64,000 nucleotides of DNA from Nannocystis sp. (GTDB lineage: Bacteria > Myxococcota_A > Polyangia > Nannocystales > Nannocystaceae). The DNA is taken from contig NZ_JADJNN010000002.1 in the NCBI RefSeq assembly GCF_016714285.1, positions 395,001-459,000 of the forward strand, read 5' to 3'. The notes under the pieces were generated by a model. The model saw nothing but the letters and a program-made list of their open reading frames with translations, was not told where the DNA came from and ran no database searches. Made by a program: the position numbers and the translations under genes. Every line of letters begins with the position of its first letter. Position 1 is the first letter of the stretch. Below, in pieces: positions 15,084 to 24,200 of this stretch.

Positions 15084-16967
15084 TCAATCCGCGTACATGC
15101 GCTGCCACTGCTCGAGCACGATCAGCGACCACAGTCGGTGGCTGTGATCGCGGCGCCCGCTGCGGTGCTCGCCCCACAGCCGCTCGACCTCCGCCGGATC
15201 GAAGAGCCCGCGCCGGGCGATCTGCGCCGGATGCAGCAGGTCCGCCGCGATCTGCGGCTCGGCCCGCTTGAGCCACACCCCGAACGGCGCCGTGAACCCG
15301 AGCTTCTTGCGCCGCAGCACCTCGTCCGGCAGCTTGCCCCGCATCACGCGTCGCAAGATCCGCTTCGAGGCCAGCGCCGTCACTCGCATCGGCGCGGGCG
15401 CACCGGCCATCAGCTCGACCAGGACCCGGTCGCAGTACGGCACTCGCACCTCGAGCGCGTGCGCCATGCTCATGCGGTCCGAGCCGCGCAGCACGTTCTC
15501 CGCCAAGAAGCCGCGCAGGTCCGCGTAACCTGCCCGTTGGACCATGTCGCCAAAGTCAGGTTCGGCGAATGCTGCGGCCACCGCGGAGCGCCGCGGAGCG
15601 CTCGCCAGCCGCTCGCGCAGCGCCGGGCTGTAGAGCCGCGCGCGCGCCTCGAGCGGGGCGTAGCCGACCCACGCCGCGTAGCGCTCCGCCGGCGGCAGGC
15701 GCAGTCCGGCGAGGAACTGGCGGGCCCAGCGGCGCAGGCTGCGGGCGGTGGTCGGCTCGCCCGCGCGGGCGAGGACGCCGCTGGCCAGGCTCAGCGCGGC
15801 ACCTGGCGCATGGGACAGGTGCTCCGAGAGGCGCAGGCCGAGGTAGCGCGGGTAGCCGCCGAACACCTCGTCGCCGCCGTCGCCGGCGAGGGCGACGGTC
15901 ACGTGCTCCCGGGTGAAGCGGCTGAGTCGGTGGCTGAGCAGCGCGGCCCACGAGCCGAAGGGCTCGTCGAAGCCGCGGACCAGCGGCGCGAGGTCGCCGA
16001 GCAGGTCGATGTCCAGCTCGAGCTCGCGGTGCTGCGCGCCGAAGAATTCGGCGACGCGGCGGGCGACGGGTCGCTCCTCGTAGGAGGCCCCCTCGGCGCC
16101 GTAGCCGACGCAGAAGGTGGCGATCGGGTGGTTGCTGCGCTCGGCCATCAACGCGACGATCGCCGACGAGTCGAGGCCGCCGGACAGGAAGGCGCCGAGC
16201 GGCACGTCGGAGACGGTGTGCAGCGTGACGGCCTCGCGCAGCACCGGCTCGACCGCCTCGGCCCACGCGCTCAGGCTCGTGAGTCGCGGGTCCGCGGGTC
16301 GCGGCTGCGGGTCCCACCAGCGAACGATCGTCTGCTCGCCGGCCTGCCAGCGCAGCCAGTGGCCCGGCGGCAGCTGGCAGATCCCGCGGAAGATCGAGCG
16401 CGGCGGGGGGACGTAGAAGAGATCGAGGTAGGCGTCGAGCGAGTCGAGGTCGAGGCCACGATCGATCTCCCGGCTGCACAGCAGCGCCTTCGGCTCCGAG
16501 CCGAACAGCAGCGCACCGTCGGTCAGGGTCGCGTGGTAGAGCGGCTTGATCCCGAGGTGGTCGCGGGCCAGCCACAGCGTGCGCGTGCCGAGGTCGTACA
16601 AGGCGAACGCGAACATGCCGCGCAGGCGCGCGAGCAGGCCCTCCAGGCCCCAGTGCTGGTAACCGGCGAGCAGCACCTCGGTGTCGCCCTCGCTGCGCAG
16701 CACCTGGCCGGCCGCCAGCAGCTCGCCGCGCAGCGCCTTGTAGTTGAAGATCTCGCCGTTGAAGCTGACGACCGCCTGACCGTCGGCCGAGCGCATCGGC
16801 TGGGCCCCGCCGGCCAGGTCGAGCACCGCGAGGCGGCGGTGGCCGAGGCCGACCGGGCCGCCTTGGTAGAGCCCGTCACCGTCGGGTCCGCGGTGGCGCA
16901 GGCTCGCGGTCATCGCAGCCAGCAGGGCCGGGTCGTGGCGACCGATCATCCCGGCGATCCCGCACAT
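15084..16967 (-). CDS. asnB: Asparagine synthase (glutamine-hydrolysing)
   Basis: 627 residues, usual AsnB length. The N-terminal glutamine amidotransferase begins MCGIAGMIG with Cys2 as nucleophile, then RHRGPDGDG and SFNGEIFNY. The synthetase half has the PP-loop SGGLDSSAIVALM and GDGGDEVFGGY. Some AsnB paralogues act as amidotransferases in glycan or secondary-metabolite loci, and the surrounding methyltransferase genes make that possible; primary asparagine synthesis is equally possible. It runs convergent with the GST gene (3 bp apart) and divergent from the methyltransferase at 17020. Two diverged palindromes lie inside it (15531-15558, 15801-15820). Confidence 0.93.
   Translation of the reverse strand: MCGIAGMIGRHDPALLAAMTASLRHRGPDGDGLYQGGPVGLGHRRLAVLDLAGGAQPMRSADGQAVVSFNGEIFNYKALRGELLAAGQVLRSEGDTEVLLAGYQHWGLEGLLARLRGMFAFALYDLGTRTLWLARDHLGIKPLYHATLTDGALLFGSEPKALLCSREIDRGLDLDSLDAYLDLFYVPPPRSIFRGICQLPPGHWLRWQAGEQTIVRWWDPQPRPADPRLTSLSAWAEAVEPVLREAVTLHTVSDVPLGAFLSGGLDSSAIVALMAERSNHPIATFCVGYGAEGASYEERPVARRVAEFFGAQHRELELDIDLLGDLAPLVRGFDEPFGSWAALLSHRLSRFTREHVTVALAGDGGDEVFGGYPRYLGLRLSEHLSHAPGAALSLASGVLARAGEPTTARSLRRWARQFLAGLRLPPAERYAAWVGYAPLEARARLYSPALRERLASAPRRSAVAAAFAEPDFGDMVQRAGYADLRGFLAENVLRGSDRMSMAHALEVRVPYCDRVLVELMAGAPAPMRVTALASKRILRRVMRGKLPDEVLRRKKLGFTAPFGVWLKRAEPQIAADLLHPAQIARRGLFDPAEVERLWGEHRSGRRDHSHRLWSLIVLEQWQRMYAD
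15531..15558. repeat. Two diverged palindromes in 14-bp tandem register
   Basis: TGCCC-GTTG-GACCA followed directly by TGTCG-CCAA-AGTCA. Each is weakened, but the register matches the other tandem arrays. Confidence 0.45.
15801..15820. repeat. Palindrome ACCTGGCG-CATG-GGACAGGT in asnB
   Basis: The outer ACCTG/CAGGT arms are perfect, while the left inner arm has two mismatches. It shows the full 20-bp form of the family. Confidence 0.65.
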
Positions 16968-17019
16968 GCCGGCGGGAGCTTAGCGCGAGGACGGATCTCA
17001 AGTAAGATCGGGCGCCCGC

Positions 17020-17850
17020 ATGCACAAGCACGATGACCCCGCGCTCAAGGCTCGTGTCCGGGCCCACTGGGACCGCGAGCCCTGCGGGACCCGGGGCCTC
17101 GACGAGCCCGACCCGCGGGCGCGTCAGGCCCAGGCCGAGGCCGAGCGCTACGCCGTCGACGAGCACATCCCCGGCTTCGCCCGCTTCAGCGAGTCTCGCG
17201 GCCTCGACGTGCTCGAGATCGGCGTCGGTGCGGGCACCGACTTCGTGCAGTGGCTGCGTCACGGAGCGCGGGCCACCGGCGTCGACCTCAGCCCCAACAG
17301 CCTCGCCGAGGCGCGCGCGCGGGTCGCCGCCGAGGGCCACGCCGAGGCTCCGCTGACGGTCGCCGACGCTGAGCACCTGCCCTTCGCCGCCGCCAGCTTC
17401 GACCTCGTCTACTCCTACGGCGTGCTGCACCACTCGCCCGACACCGCGGCCGCGATCGCCGAGGTGCTGCGGGTGCTGCGGCCCGGTGGCGAGGCGCGCG
17501 TGATGATCTACCACGTGCCCTCGTGGACCGGGCTGTTGCTGTGGGCGGTGCACGGCGCGGCCCGCCTGCGCCCGTGGTTGACCCCGCGACGGGCGATCTA
17601 CGAGCACCTCGAGAGCCCCGGGACCAAGGCCTACACGGTCGCCGAGGCGCACGCGCTGATGCGGGGCTTCGTCGACGTGCGCGTCGAGACGGCGCTGCTG
17701 GCCGGCGACCTGCTGGCGATGCGTCCGTCGGAGCGCTATCAGGGCCGCGTCCATCGCCTGCTGTGGGCGATCTACCCGCGCGGGCTCATCCGCCGCTTCG
17801 GCGCGCGGCTTGGCCTCGGCCTTCTCATCACCGCGAACAAGCCGATCTGA
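17020..17850 (+). CDS. Class I SAM-dependent methyltransferase
   Basis: 276 residues. The SAM-binding loop is VLEIGVGAGTDFVQWL (about residue 66), the acidic strand end TGVDLSPNS, motif DLVYSYGVLHHSPD and post-motif VLRVLRPGGEARVMIY: a typical methyltransferase_11 fold. The C-terminal 100 residues are Trp- and Arg-rich and may bind a membrane or lipid-linked substrate. TAAGAT lies 11 bases before ATG. It is co-directional with the zinc-ribbon methyltransferase downstream and divergent from asnB. The substrate is not identifiable. Confidence 0.85.
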   Translation: MHKHDDPALKARVRAHWDREPCGTRGLDEPDPRARQAQAEAERYAVDEHIPGFARFSESRGLDVLEIGVGAGTDFVQWLRHGARATGVDLSPNSLAEARARVAAEGHAEAPLTVADAEHLPFAAASFDLVYSYGVLHHSPDTAAAIAEVLRVLRPGGEARVMIYHVPSWTGLLLWAVHGAARLRPWLTPRRAIYEHLESPGTKAYTVAEAHALMRGFVDVRVETALLAGDLLAMRPSERYQGRVHRLLWAIYPRGLIRRFGARLGLGLLITANKPI

Positions 17851-17883
17851 TCGGCCGAGCTGATCGGCCGAGCTGATCGGCCT
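17847..17883 (+). repeat. 13-bp tandem repeat (CTGATCGGCCGAG), 2.8 copies
   Basis: Starts in the stop codon region of the methyltransferase at 17020 and fills most of the 59-bp gap before the next gene. Confidence 0.88.
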
Positions 17884-17896
17884 ACCTGAACGGAGC

Positions 17897-17924
17897 TGGC
17901 CCCAAGGACATGTCTCAAGCGACA
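17897..17924. repeat. Two tandem dispersed palindromes over the start codon of the next gene
   Basis: TGGCC-CCAA-GGACA followed directly by TGTCT-CAAG-CGACA. The ATG at 17910 lies at the junction (GGACATGTCT), so the second palindrome encodes the first codons. Confidence 0.7.
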
Positions 17925-18998
17925 CCCACGATCGAGGCCGTCGAGCGCTGCCCAGTGTGCGGTGTGCGGGCGCACACCGTATTGCTGCCGGCCCGGGCCG
18001 GGCTCGGCGTGGTCCGCTGTCGCGGCTGCAAGCAGGTCCACGCGACCGGGCAGTATGCGGCCGAATTTCTCAGCGAGGACTACTACGCGGGCCGGGCCGA
18101 GCGCGTCCGCGGCGACGTCACGGAGCGGCCCGGCAGCGCCCGCAAGCGGCGCAACGCGGCGCTCTACGATCGCCTGAGCATCGGCCGCATCGGCCGCATC
18201 GGCCGCATCGGCCGCATCGGCCGCGGTGGCCAGATCGGCGACGCGCGACGTGATGGACGAGCGAGCCCGCGGGCGCTGGACATCGGCTGCAACACCGGGC
18301 TCCTGCTCGATGTCTGGCGCGAGTACGGCTACCAGACCGAGGGCATCGAGCGCTCGCCGGCCGGTGAGGGCGCGCTGGCGGCGGGGCACGTTGTGCACGC
18401 GCTGGACATCGAGACCCACGAGCTCGGCCTGCCGCGCTACGACCTCATCTCGATGACGCACGTGCTCGAGCACCTGCGTCGGCCCGTTTCCGGTCTGGTG
18501 TGGATCCGCCGCCACCTCGCGCCCGCCGGGCTCGCGGTGGTCGAGGTGCCGAACTGGGGCGACGGGCTGCGACCGCTGTGGGGCCGCCGCTACCGGCCGC
18601 TCGAGCTCGGCGACCACGTCTGCTTCTTCGAACGCGGCACGCTGCAGGCCGCGGCCGAGCGGGCCGGGCTCACCGTGCTGGCGCTGTGGAGCGCGCCGCA
18701 GGCCGGCAGCGTGGTGATCCCGAGTTTGCTCACGGGTCTCGACCTCGGCCTCGAGCTGCGAGCCAGACTCTCCAGCCGTAATCACCTCACGACCGGGGGA
18801 GATCTCTCCGCATCGCCAGGCGTGGCTGGCACGCGCGTGGGCGGAGGCAACCTCGCGGGCACGCTGCGTCGGGCCCTCACTCCGCTGGTGCTGGCCGGCC
18901 TCGATAGCCTCGACCCTGCGCTCGAGCGGGTGTTCGGCGGGCAATGCCCGTGGGGCGCCAACCTCGTGGCGATCCTCGGGACCACCACCACCGGCTGA
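17910..18998 (+). CDS. SAM-dependent methyltransferase with N-terminal zinc ribbon
   Basis: 362 residues. Zinc ribbon at Cys14-x2-Cys17 and Cys37-x2-Cys40, then SAM loop LDIGCNTGLLLDVW, ISMTHVLEHL (motif II) and VVEVPNWG. Between ribbon and SAM domain lies an RIG repeat made by a 9-bp DNA repeat. The domain order parallels the gene at 12129, so the two may work in the same modification pathway (glycan or lipid; inference). The start codon is inside a palindrome pair with no clear ribosome-binding site. Its end is followed by the tRNA-Asp promoter. Confidence 0.83.
   Translation: MSQATPTIEAVERCPVCGVRAHTVLLPARAGLGVVRCRGCKQVHATGQYAAEFLSEDYYAGRAERVRGDVTERPGSARKRRNAALYDRLSIGRIGRIGRIGRIGRGGQIGDARRDGRASPRALDIGCNTGLLLDVWREYGYQTEGIERSPAGEGALAAGHVVHALDIETHELGLPRYDLISMTHVLEHLRRPVSGLVWIRRHLAPAGLAVVEVPNWGDGLRPLWGRRYRPLELGDHVCFFERGTLQAAAERAGLTVLALWSAPQAGSVVIPSLLTGLDLGLELRARLSSRNHLTTGGDLSASPGVAGTRVGGGNLAGTLRRALTPLVLAGLDSLDPALERVFGGQCPWGANLVAILGTTTTG
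18180..18224 (+). repeat. 9-bp tandem repeat (ATCGGCCGC), 5 copies
   Basis: Encodes IGRIGRIGRIGRIGR between the zinc ribbon and the SAM fold of the methyltransferase; copies are identical. Confidence 0.92.
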
Positions 18999-19008
18999 TG
19001 GATCGCGC

Positions 19009-19038
19009 TTGACAGTGCCGGGCGCCTTGCCGCATTCT
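19009..19038 (+). promoter_or_regulatory. Probable sigma70-type promoter of tRNA-Asp
   Basis: TTGACA at 19009-19014, 18-base spacer, CATTCT at 19033-19038. The same CCTTGCC..CATnCTCC context precedes tRNA-Ser. A small hairpin (CAGCCG/CGGCTG, 19051-19068) lies in the leader before the tRNA. Confidence 0.55.
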
Positions 19039-19075
19039 CCCGGTCCCTGTCAGCCGCCAAAACGGCTGCAAGGGA

Positions 19076-19152
<77 letters not shown>

Positions 19153-19155
19153 AAG

Positions 19156-19190
19156 AGCCCCGAGCTAACCACTCGGGGCTTTTTTGTTTT
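19156..19190 (+). terminator. Intrinsic terminator of tRNA-Asp
   Basis: Stem AGCCCCGAG/CTCGGGGCT (9 bp) with a 7-base loop, then TTTTTGTTTT. The loop contains the stop codon of the opposite-strand DTW gene. Confidence 0.93.
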
Positions 19191-19797
19191 CGTCGTCGTG
19201 CCCCGGCTGCCTGCCGCGCATGCCGAGCATGCGAGCGCTGAGCTCGGTGAAGAAGCTGACCATCGGCGCGGCGGCCTCGGCCCCGTACAACACCTCGACC
19301 AGGCGCGTGGCGGCCTCGAAGGTGCACACGGCCGCGGGGTTCGGCGGCGTGCGCACGCCCCAGCGCGAGGGCGGGCCCGGCGGGAGGGCGAGGTGCGGCA
19401 TGGCCTCGACCCGCGGCGCGCGCCTTGCCATGCGCGAGCACTGATGCCAGGTGCCGTCGAGGATCACGAAGCAGCGGCGGCGACCGGGGGCGGGCCGGGT
19501 GCCGGCGTCGTCGACCGTCGCGGCCCCCTCGATCGGGTAGAGCACGTAATAGTCCGTGTCCGGCCGCTCGAGCGCGCTGGCGTCGAAGACCTCGTCCTGC
19601 GCGCCGTAGTTGAGGACCGGTGCCCGCAGCACCGCGGCCGTCACCCGGCCCGTGCTGGTCGGCTTGTTGCGCTCGCGGTTGTGCTGCACGACCACGAAGT
19701 CGCTTGCGAGCTCGCGTACCGGCAATTCATCGCACAGGCACAGCTCTTGGTGGAGGCCGCAGACGGGGCAGCGAGGGCGGGAAGATTTGCGGGACAT
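19165..19797 (-). CDS. DTW-domain protein, probable tRNA-uridine aminocarboxypropyltransferase
   Basis: 210 residues. The N-terminal zinc-knuckle pattern is CPVCGLHQELCLCDEL, followed by VVVQHNRERNKPTSTG and the family signature LDGTWHQCSRM (D-x-T-W form). DTW proteins (TapT/TuaA, DTWD1/2) transfer the aminocarboxypropyl group of SAM to uridine 47 in tRNA variable loops, making acp3U. It is 10 bases downstream of the HD gene on the same strand and ends inside the tRNA-Asp terminator. The Met at 19797 gives the canonical N terminus. Confidence 0.88.
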   Translation of the reverse strand: MSRKSSRPRCPVCGLHQELCLCDELPVRELASDFVVVQHNRERNKPTSTGRVTAAVLRAPVLNYGAQDEVFDASALERPDTDYYVLYPIEGAATVDDAGTRPAPGRRRCFVILDGTWHQCSRMARRAPRVEAMPHLALPPGPPSRWGVRTPPNPAAVCTFEAATRLVEVLYGAEAAAPMVSFFTELSARMLGMRGRQPGHDDENKKAPSG

Positions 19798-19807
19798 GGT
19801 CGAAGGG

Positions 19808-21076
19808 TCAGGTGAGGTCGGCGAGCGCGGCGGCGACGCGGGCGCGCAGCGGGGGCGGGAAGATGGCGCGGTGGTGGACGAAGCGCTCGCGGCTGAGCCC
19901 GCGCAGCACCGGCGAGGCGTCGACCAGCCGCTGCACCCGGCCGCCCGAGCGCAGCACGCCGATCGCCTCGTCGTCGCTGTACGCGTCGATGTGCACGCAG
20001 TCGATCGCCGCCAGCCAGGCCGGCTGGAGGCCGGCCGCCGCGAGCAGCTCGGCGAGCCGCGCCCGGGCCTCATCGGGGTCGGCCGCGGGCGACAGGCGCA
20101 GGGTCTTGTACAGGCGCCGATCGTGCAGGCCGGCGGCGAGCTCGGCCAGTAGCGGGTCGGGCCCGCCCGCGTAGCCGGCGATCGCCGTGATCAGCACGGT
20201 GTCGTCGAGCTGCAGGTAGGCGCCGACGCTGACCGGGCGCCCGCGCAAGATGTCCTCGAGGACAGGCGGCGTGGCGGGCTGGCGATCGAGCTCGGAGAGG
20301 CGGCGAAACAGGGCGACGATCATGTGCTCGGCGGCCCGGACGGCCTTGTGCAGGTAGACCTGGCGGTACATGTAGAGGCGGGCGAGGAAGAAGCCCTCGA
20401 CGGCCGTGAGGCCCTTCTCACCGTCGACGGCGAGGCGGGCGCTGTGGCTGTCCTTCGGGACATACAGGCGCAGCGAGGCGAGCAGCCAGTCGACGTCGAG
20501 CAGGCCGTAGCGGACGCCGGTCATGTAGCTGTCGCGCATGAGGTAGTCGCAGCGGTCGACGTCGAAGGTGCCAGAGACGGCGCGCGCGAGGTGGCCGACC
20601 GGGCTCTCGCCGTGGATGAGGCGCTCGACCACCGCGGGCATGCTGCCGTCGAGCTCGGCGAGCACGCGGTGCACGCCGGTGTCCGGGTCGAGCAAGATCC
20701 GCGAGGTCCAGGTCTCGTGGCGGGGCGCGCCCGGCAGCACCGCCTCGAAGGTGTGCGAGTAGGGGCCGTGACCGAGGTCGTGGAGCAGCGCCGCGGCGAG
20801 GGCGGCGAGGGCGGTGCCGTCGTCGATGCGGTCGTGCGCCGGCAGCTCGGCCTCGAGGGTGCGGACGCGATCGAGGTAGCGCTGCATGACATGCGCCGCG
20901 CCGAGCGCGTGAGCGAAGCGCGAGTGCTCGCCCCCCGGAAACGCCAGCGACGCGAGCCCGAGCGCACGGATCCTCCGCAGCCGCTGGACCTCCGGGCACG
21001 CGAGCAGCCGAGAGATCCACCGCTCGGCCGCGCCGGTGAAGGAGATCAGCCCGTGAACGGGATCGCGCAGGATCAT
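19808..21076 (-). CDS. HD-domain phosphohydrolase (dGTPase/SAMHD1-like)
   Basis: 422 residues. Begins with the conserved ILRDPVHGLI, then EHSRFAHALGAAHVM and LLHDLGHGPYSHTFE giving the H...HD...D metal site, and CDYLMRDSYMTGV. This layout is typical of HDIG/SAMHD1-like proteins, which hydrolyse nucleotides or phosphate esters; the true substrate is unknown. It lies 10 bp upstream of the DTW gene on the same strand, so they are likely co-expressed. Two perfect or near-perfect palindromes lie inside it (20251, 20449). The long N-terminal extension in the open frame is non-homologous and rejected. Confidence 0.88.
   Translation of the reverse strand: MILRDPVHGLISFTGAAERWISRLLACPEVQRLRRIRALGLASLAFPGGEHSRFAHALGAAHVMQRYLDRVRTLEAELPAHDRIDDGTALAALAAALLHDLGHGPYSHTFEAVLPGAPRHETWTSRILLDPDTGVHRVLAELDGSMPAVVERLIHGESPVGHLARAVSGTFDVDRCDYLMRDSYMTGVRYGLLDVDWLLASLRLYVPKDSHSARLAVDGEKGLTAVEGFFLARLYMYRQVYLHKAVRAAEHMIVALFRRLSELDRQPATPPVLEDILRGRPVSVGAYLQLDDTVLITAIAGYAGGPDPLLAELAAGLHDRRLYKTLRLSPAADPDEARARLAELLAAAGLQPAWLAAIDCVHIDAYSDDEAIGVLRSGGRVQRLVDASPVLRGLSRERFVHHRAIFPPPLRARVAAALADLT
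20251..20266. repeat. Dispersed palindrome TGTCC-TCGA-GGACA
   Basis: Perfect core at 20251-20264, with GG after it; in the HD phosphohydrolase gene. Confidence 0.82.
20449..20462. repeat. Dispersed palindrome TGTCC-TTCG-GGACA
   Basis: Perfect core followed by TACAGG, the same right flank as the copy at 441. In the HD gene. Confidence 0.82.
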
Positions 21077-21298
21077 CGGCCGCAGCCTACACCGGCGGCG
21101 CTCGTGGCGAGCCGTCAAACATGGCCCGCGCCGCCGGGCCGCGATTGGTGTGTCGGGACCGCTCGCGCGATGTCCGCGACGGTGAGGGCATGACAAGGTC
21201 GTGCACCGCGAAGCTCCGCACGGCGACGGCGAGGCCCTGAGCCGACGCGAGCGTCGGTACCTCCGCTGCGTCGGTGATATCCTGGCCCGTCGCCCGTG

Positions 21299-24200
21299 AT
21301 GCTCCGCTGCCGCAAATGCTCGTACTTGTCGGACGACGGCGAGACCTTCGAGCGCTGCCCCAACTGCGGCACCCTGGTCCACGCGCACGAGCCGGAGCCG
21401 GTGCTGCCCGTCGCCCTCGGCACGGTGTGGCGGCGCGGCGCGGGCGAGCCAGCCGGCGCCGAATCGCGGGACCCTGACGCAGCTGTCCCGGAGGACAGGT
21501 CGAAGGGCGCCGGGGCGGCTGGCCCTGGGGACAGGTCGATGGGCGCCGGGGTGGCTGGTCTTGGGGACAGGTCGACGGGTGTCGGAGCTGCGGGCCCGGG
21601 CGCCGCCTTGGCCCCGAGCGTCGCGGCGATCACCGGTCTGCCGCGCGCCGCCGTGCCCGGGACGCGGCCCGCCGGTGCGGCTCGGCGTGGCACCGGCTTC
21701 TTCACCGCGGTCCCGGACGCGCCGGCCCGGCCCGGCCTGTTCGCGCCGCCGCGCTCGCCGGAAGCTGCCTCAAAGGACAGACGCGACGCACCAGGCGCTG
21801 CGCCCGTGGTCGCGGCTGCGGCTGCGCCTGCGCAGACGGTGACCGCGAGCCGCGGAGGCGCGAGCGAGACGTCGCGCGTCGCTACCGTCGCGCCTGCGCC
21901 TGCGCAGCTCGAGGCGTCGCGCGTGGCGACGGACGCGGAGCCCGCGTCCGCACCCGCCACAGTCGAGGCGTCGCGCACGGCCGTCAGCCCGGGCCTCGAG
22001 GTGGGCGGGGCCGACGGCGCGACGGCCGTCCTGGTCGCGTCGGCGGCTTCGGGGGTGCGGGATGTCGAGGGGGAGCACGACGACCTACCGGCGCCGGTGG
22101 CCTCGACGCGGCCGTTCACGCTGCCGAAGATCGTCCGCCGGATCTCCGTACCGGCGGCGACCGCCGCGACGACCGAGCTCGACAACAGCGCCGAGCTCGA
22201 CCTGCCGCAGCTCGCGGCGATGACCAACCTACCGCCGGCGATCGAGACGGTGGTGGCCTCGCCGCGGCCGCCCGGGAGCACCCGGCCCGACGATGTCGAC
22301 CTCGATCTCGACGACCTCCACGGCGAACCCAGCCAGCCGCCGATCGCCCCGACGCCGCCGAGTTCGCCGGACGCCAGCCCGGGGCCGTCGGCGAATCGGA
22401 GCTCGCTGCGACCGACGATGCGTCCGCGCCCGCGGCGACTGGCCCCGCACGCGCTCCAACCACCACCACCGGCGATCGCCTACGTCGGGCTGCTCGGGCT
22501 GGCGCTCGGGCTGCTCGGGCTGTGGTGGTTCTACTTCACCCGCGGGCCCGGACTCGGCGCCGATAGCAGCGTTCAACCTGCTCGTACGGACATGTCCCGA
22601 GCGACATGGTCGGAGGGCTATCTCGAGGCGCAGGCGGCCCTCCTCGACGCCGACCGCGTGCCCGACTACCTCGCAGCGCTGGCCGAGGCCGAGGCCCAGG
22701 GCGACCGCCTCGGGCGTGCCGAGGCGGCGCTGTGCATGCACCTGCGCTACGGCCCCGACCCGGTGCGTCGCAGCGCGGCCGCCGTGTGGCGCACGCAGGC
22801 CGCCCCCGACGATCCGCGGGCGGCCCGCGTCGCCGGCCTCGCCGCGCTCGCCGACGGCGACCTGACGGGGGCCGAGCGCCTGCTCGCCGGCGAGGACGAC
22901 GCGCGTGCCCGCCTCTACCGCGCCCTCGTGGCCGAGCGCCGCGGCGACGAGCGCAGCGCGCAGCGCGAGGCGGCGTTGGCCCTCCACGAGCGCCCCGGCG
23001 ATGTCGCGGCGGCGCTGGTGCTGGCGACGGCGACCCTGGCGGCCCGGCGTGACGCGCCGCTGGAGCCGCTGCAGGACGCCGCGGCGGCGCACCCGGACCA
23101 CCCGCAGTATCAGCGTGCGCTGCTGCGTGCGCTGCTCGAGCGCGGTCGTCTGGCGGCGGCGCGGCGGCTCGCAGATCTACCGCAGCGCGTCGCCGGGGCG
23201 AGCACGGTCCACCAGGCGCGCCTCGTGCTGCTGCGCGCCGAGGTGGCGGCCGCGACCGGCGAATTCAGCAAGGCGCGCTGGGTCTCGGACGAGGCGGTGC
23301 ACCTGGCGCCCGCCGACCCCGCGACGCAGCTGGCCCGCGTGCGCCTGCTGCTGACCGCCGGCGATCTCGGGCGGGTGCAGCAGGAGCTCGCGCCGCTGCT
23401 GCGCAACGCGCCGATCGACCCCGAGACCTCGGCCCTGCAGGCCGAGCTGGCGATCGCCGCCGGCAACGAGAGCACCGCGGTCCGGGCGATCGAACGCCTC
23501 GCGGCCGCCGAGGGCGATCGCGGCCGGGTCGCCGTGCTGCGCGGGCGAGTCCACGTGATGCGCGGGCGCATGGATGAAGCGGCGGCGGCCTTCACCGCGG
23601 CGCTGGCCGACGACCCCACTGACGTCCCGGCGGCGATCGCCCTCGCCGAGTTGCGCACGCGCGCCGGCGCCGAGGACCCGCTGGCGTCGATCACCCGCGC
23701 CGCGGCGCTGCTGCGCGAGGACCCGCGCGCGCCCGTCCGCCCCGGCCTGCGCGCGCTGGCCCTGGCCCACGCCAACCTGCTCGTTGAGACAGGTCGCAAA
23801 GACCAGGCGGTAGCCGTGCTCGACGCGGCCCTCGCAGTCGACCCCGACGACAACGCGGCCCAGCTGCGCCGCGGGGTGCTGGCGCTCGAGCAGGGCCGCG
23901 GTGCGGCCGGGCGCGCCGATCTGACGGCGGTGTTCGTGCGCACGGGTGGCTACCCGGGTCTGGTCGCTCCGCTCGGTCGCCTGTACCTCCGCGACGGCGA
24001 TCTGGCGGGCCTGGCTGAGCTCGTGCAGCCATACGCGGCTGACCCGGACGCGCCCGACGACGTGGTGCTGATGAACGCGCTGCTGCGGCTGGCGCAGGGC
24101 GACCGCGACGCGGCCGACAGCCACGTCGACAAGGTGCTGCAGCGCAACCCTGGCTCGTGGGAGGCGCACCTGGTCAAGGCGCGCGTGCTGTACGAGCGCG

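Noticed and set aside
15138..17036. Open frame of 632 codons opposite asnB
   Set aside because: Antisense shadow of AsnB.
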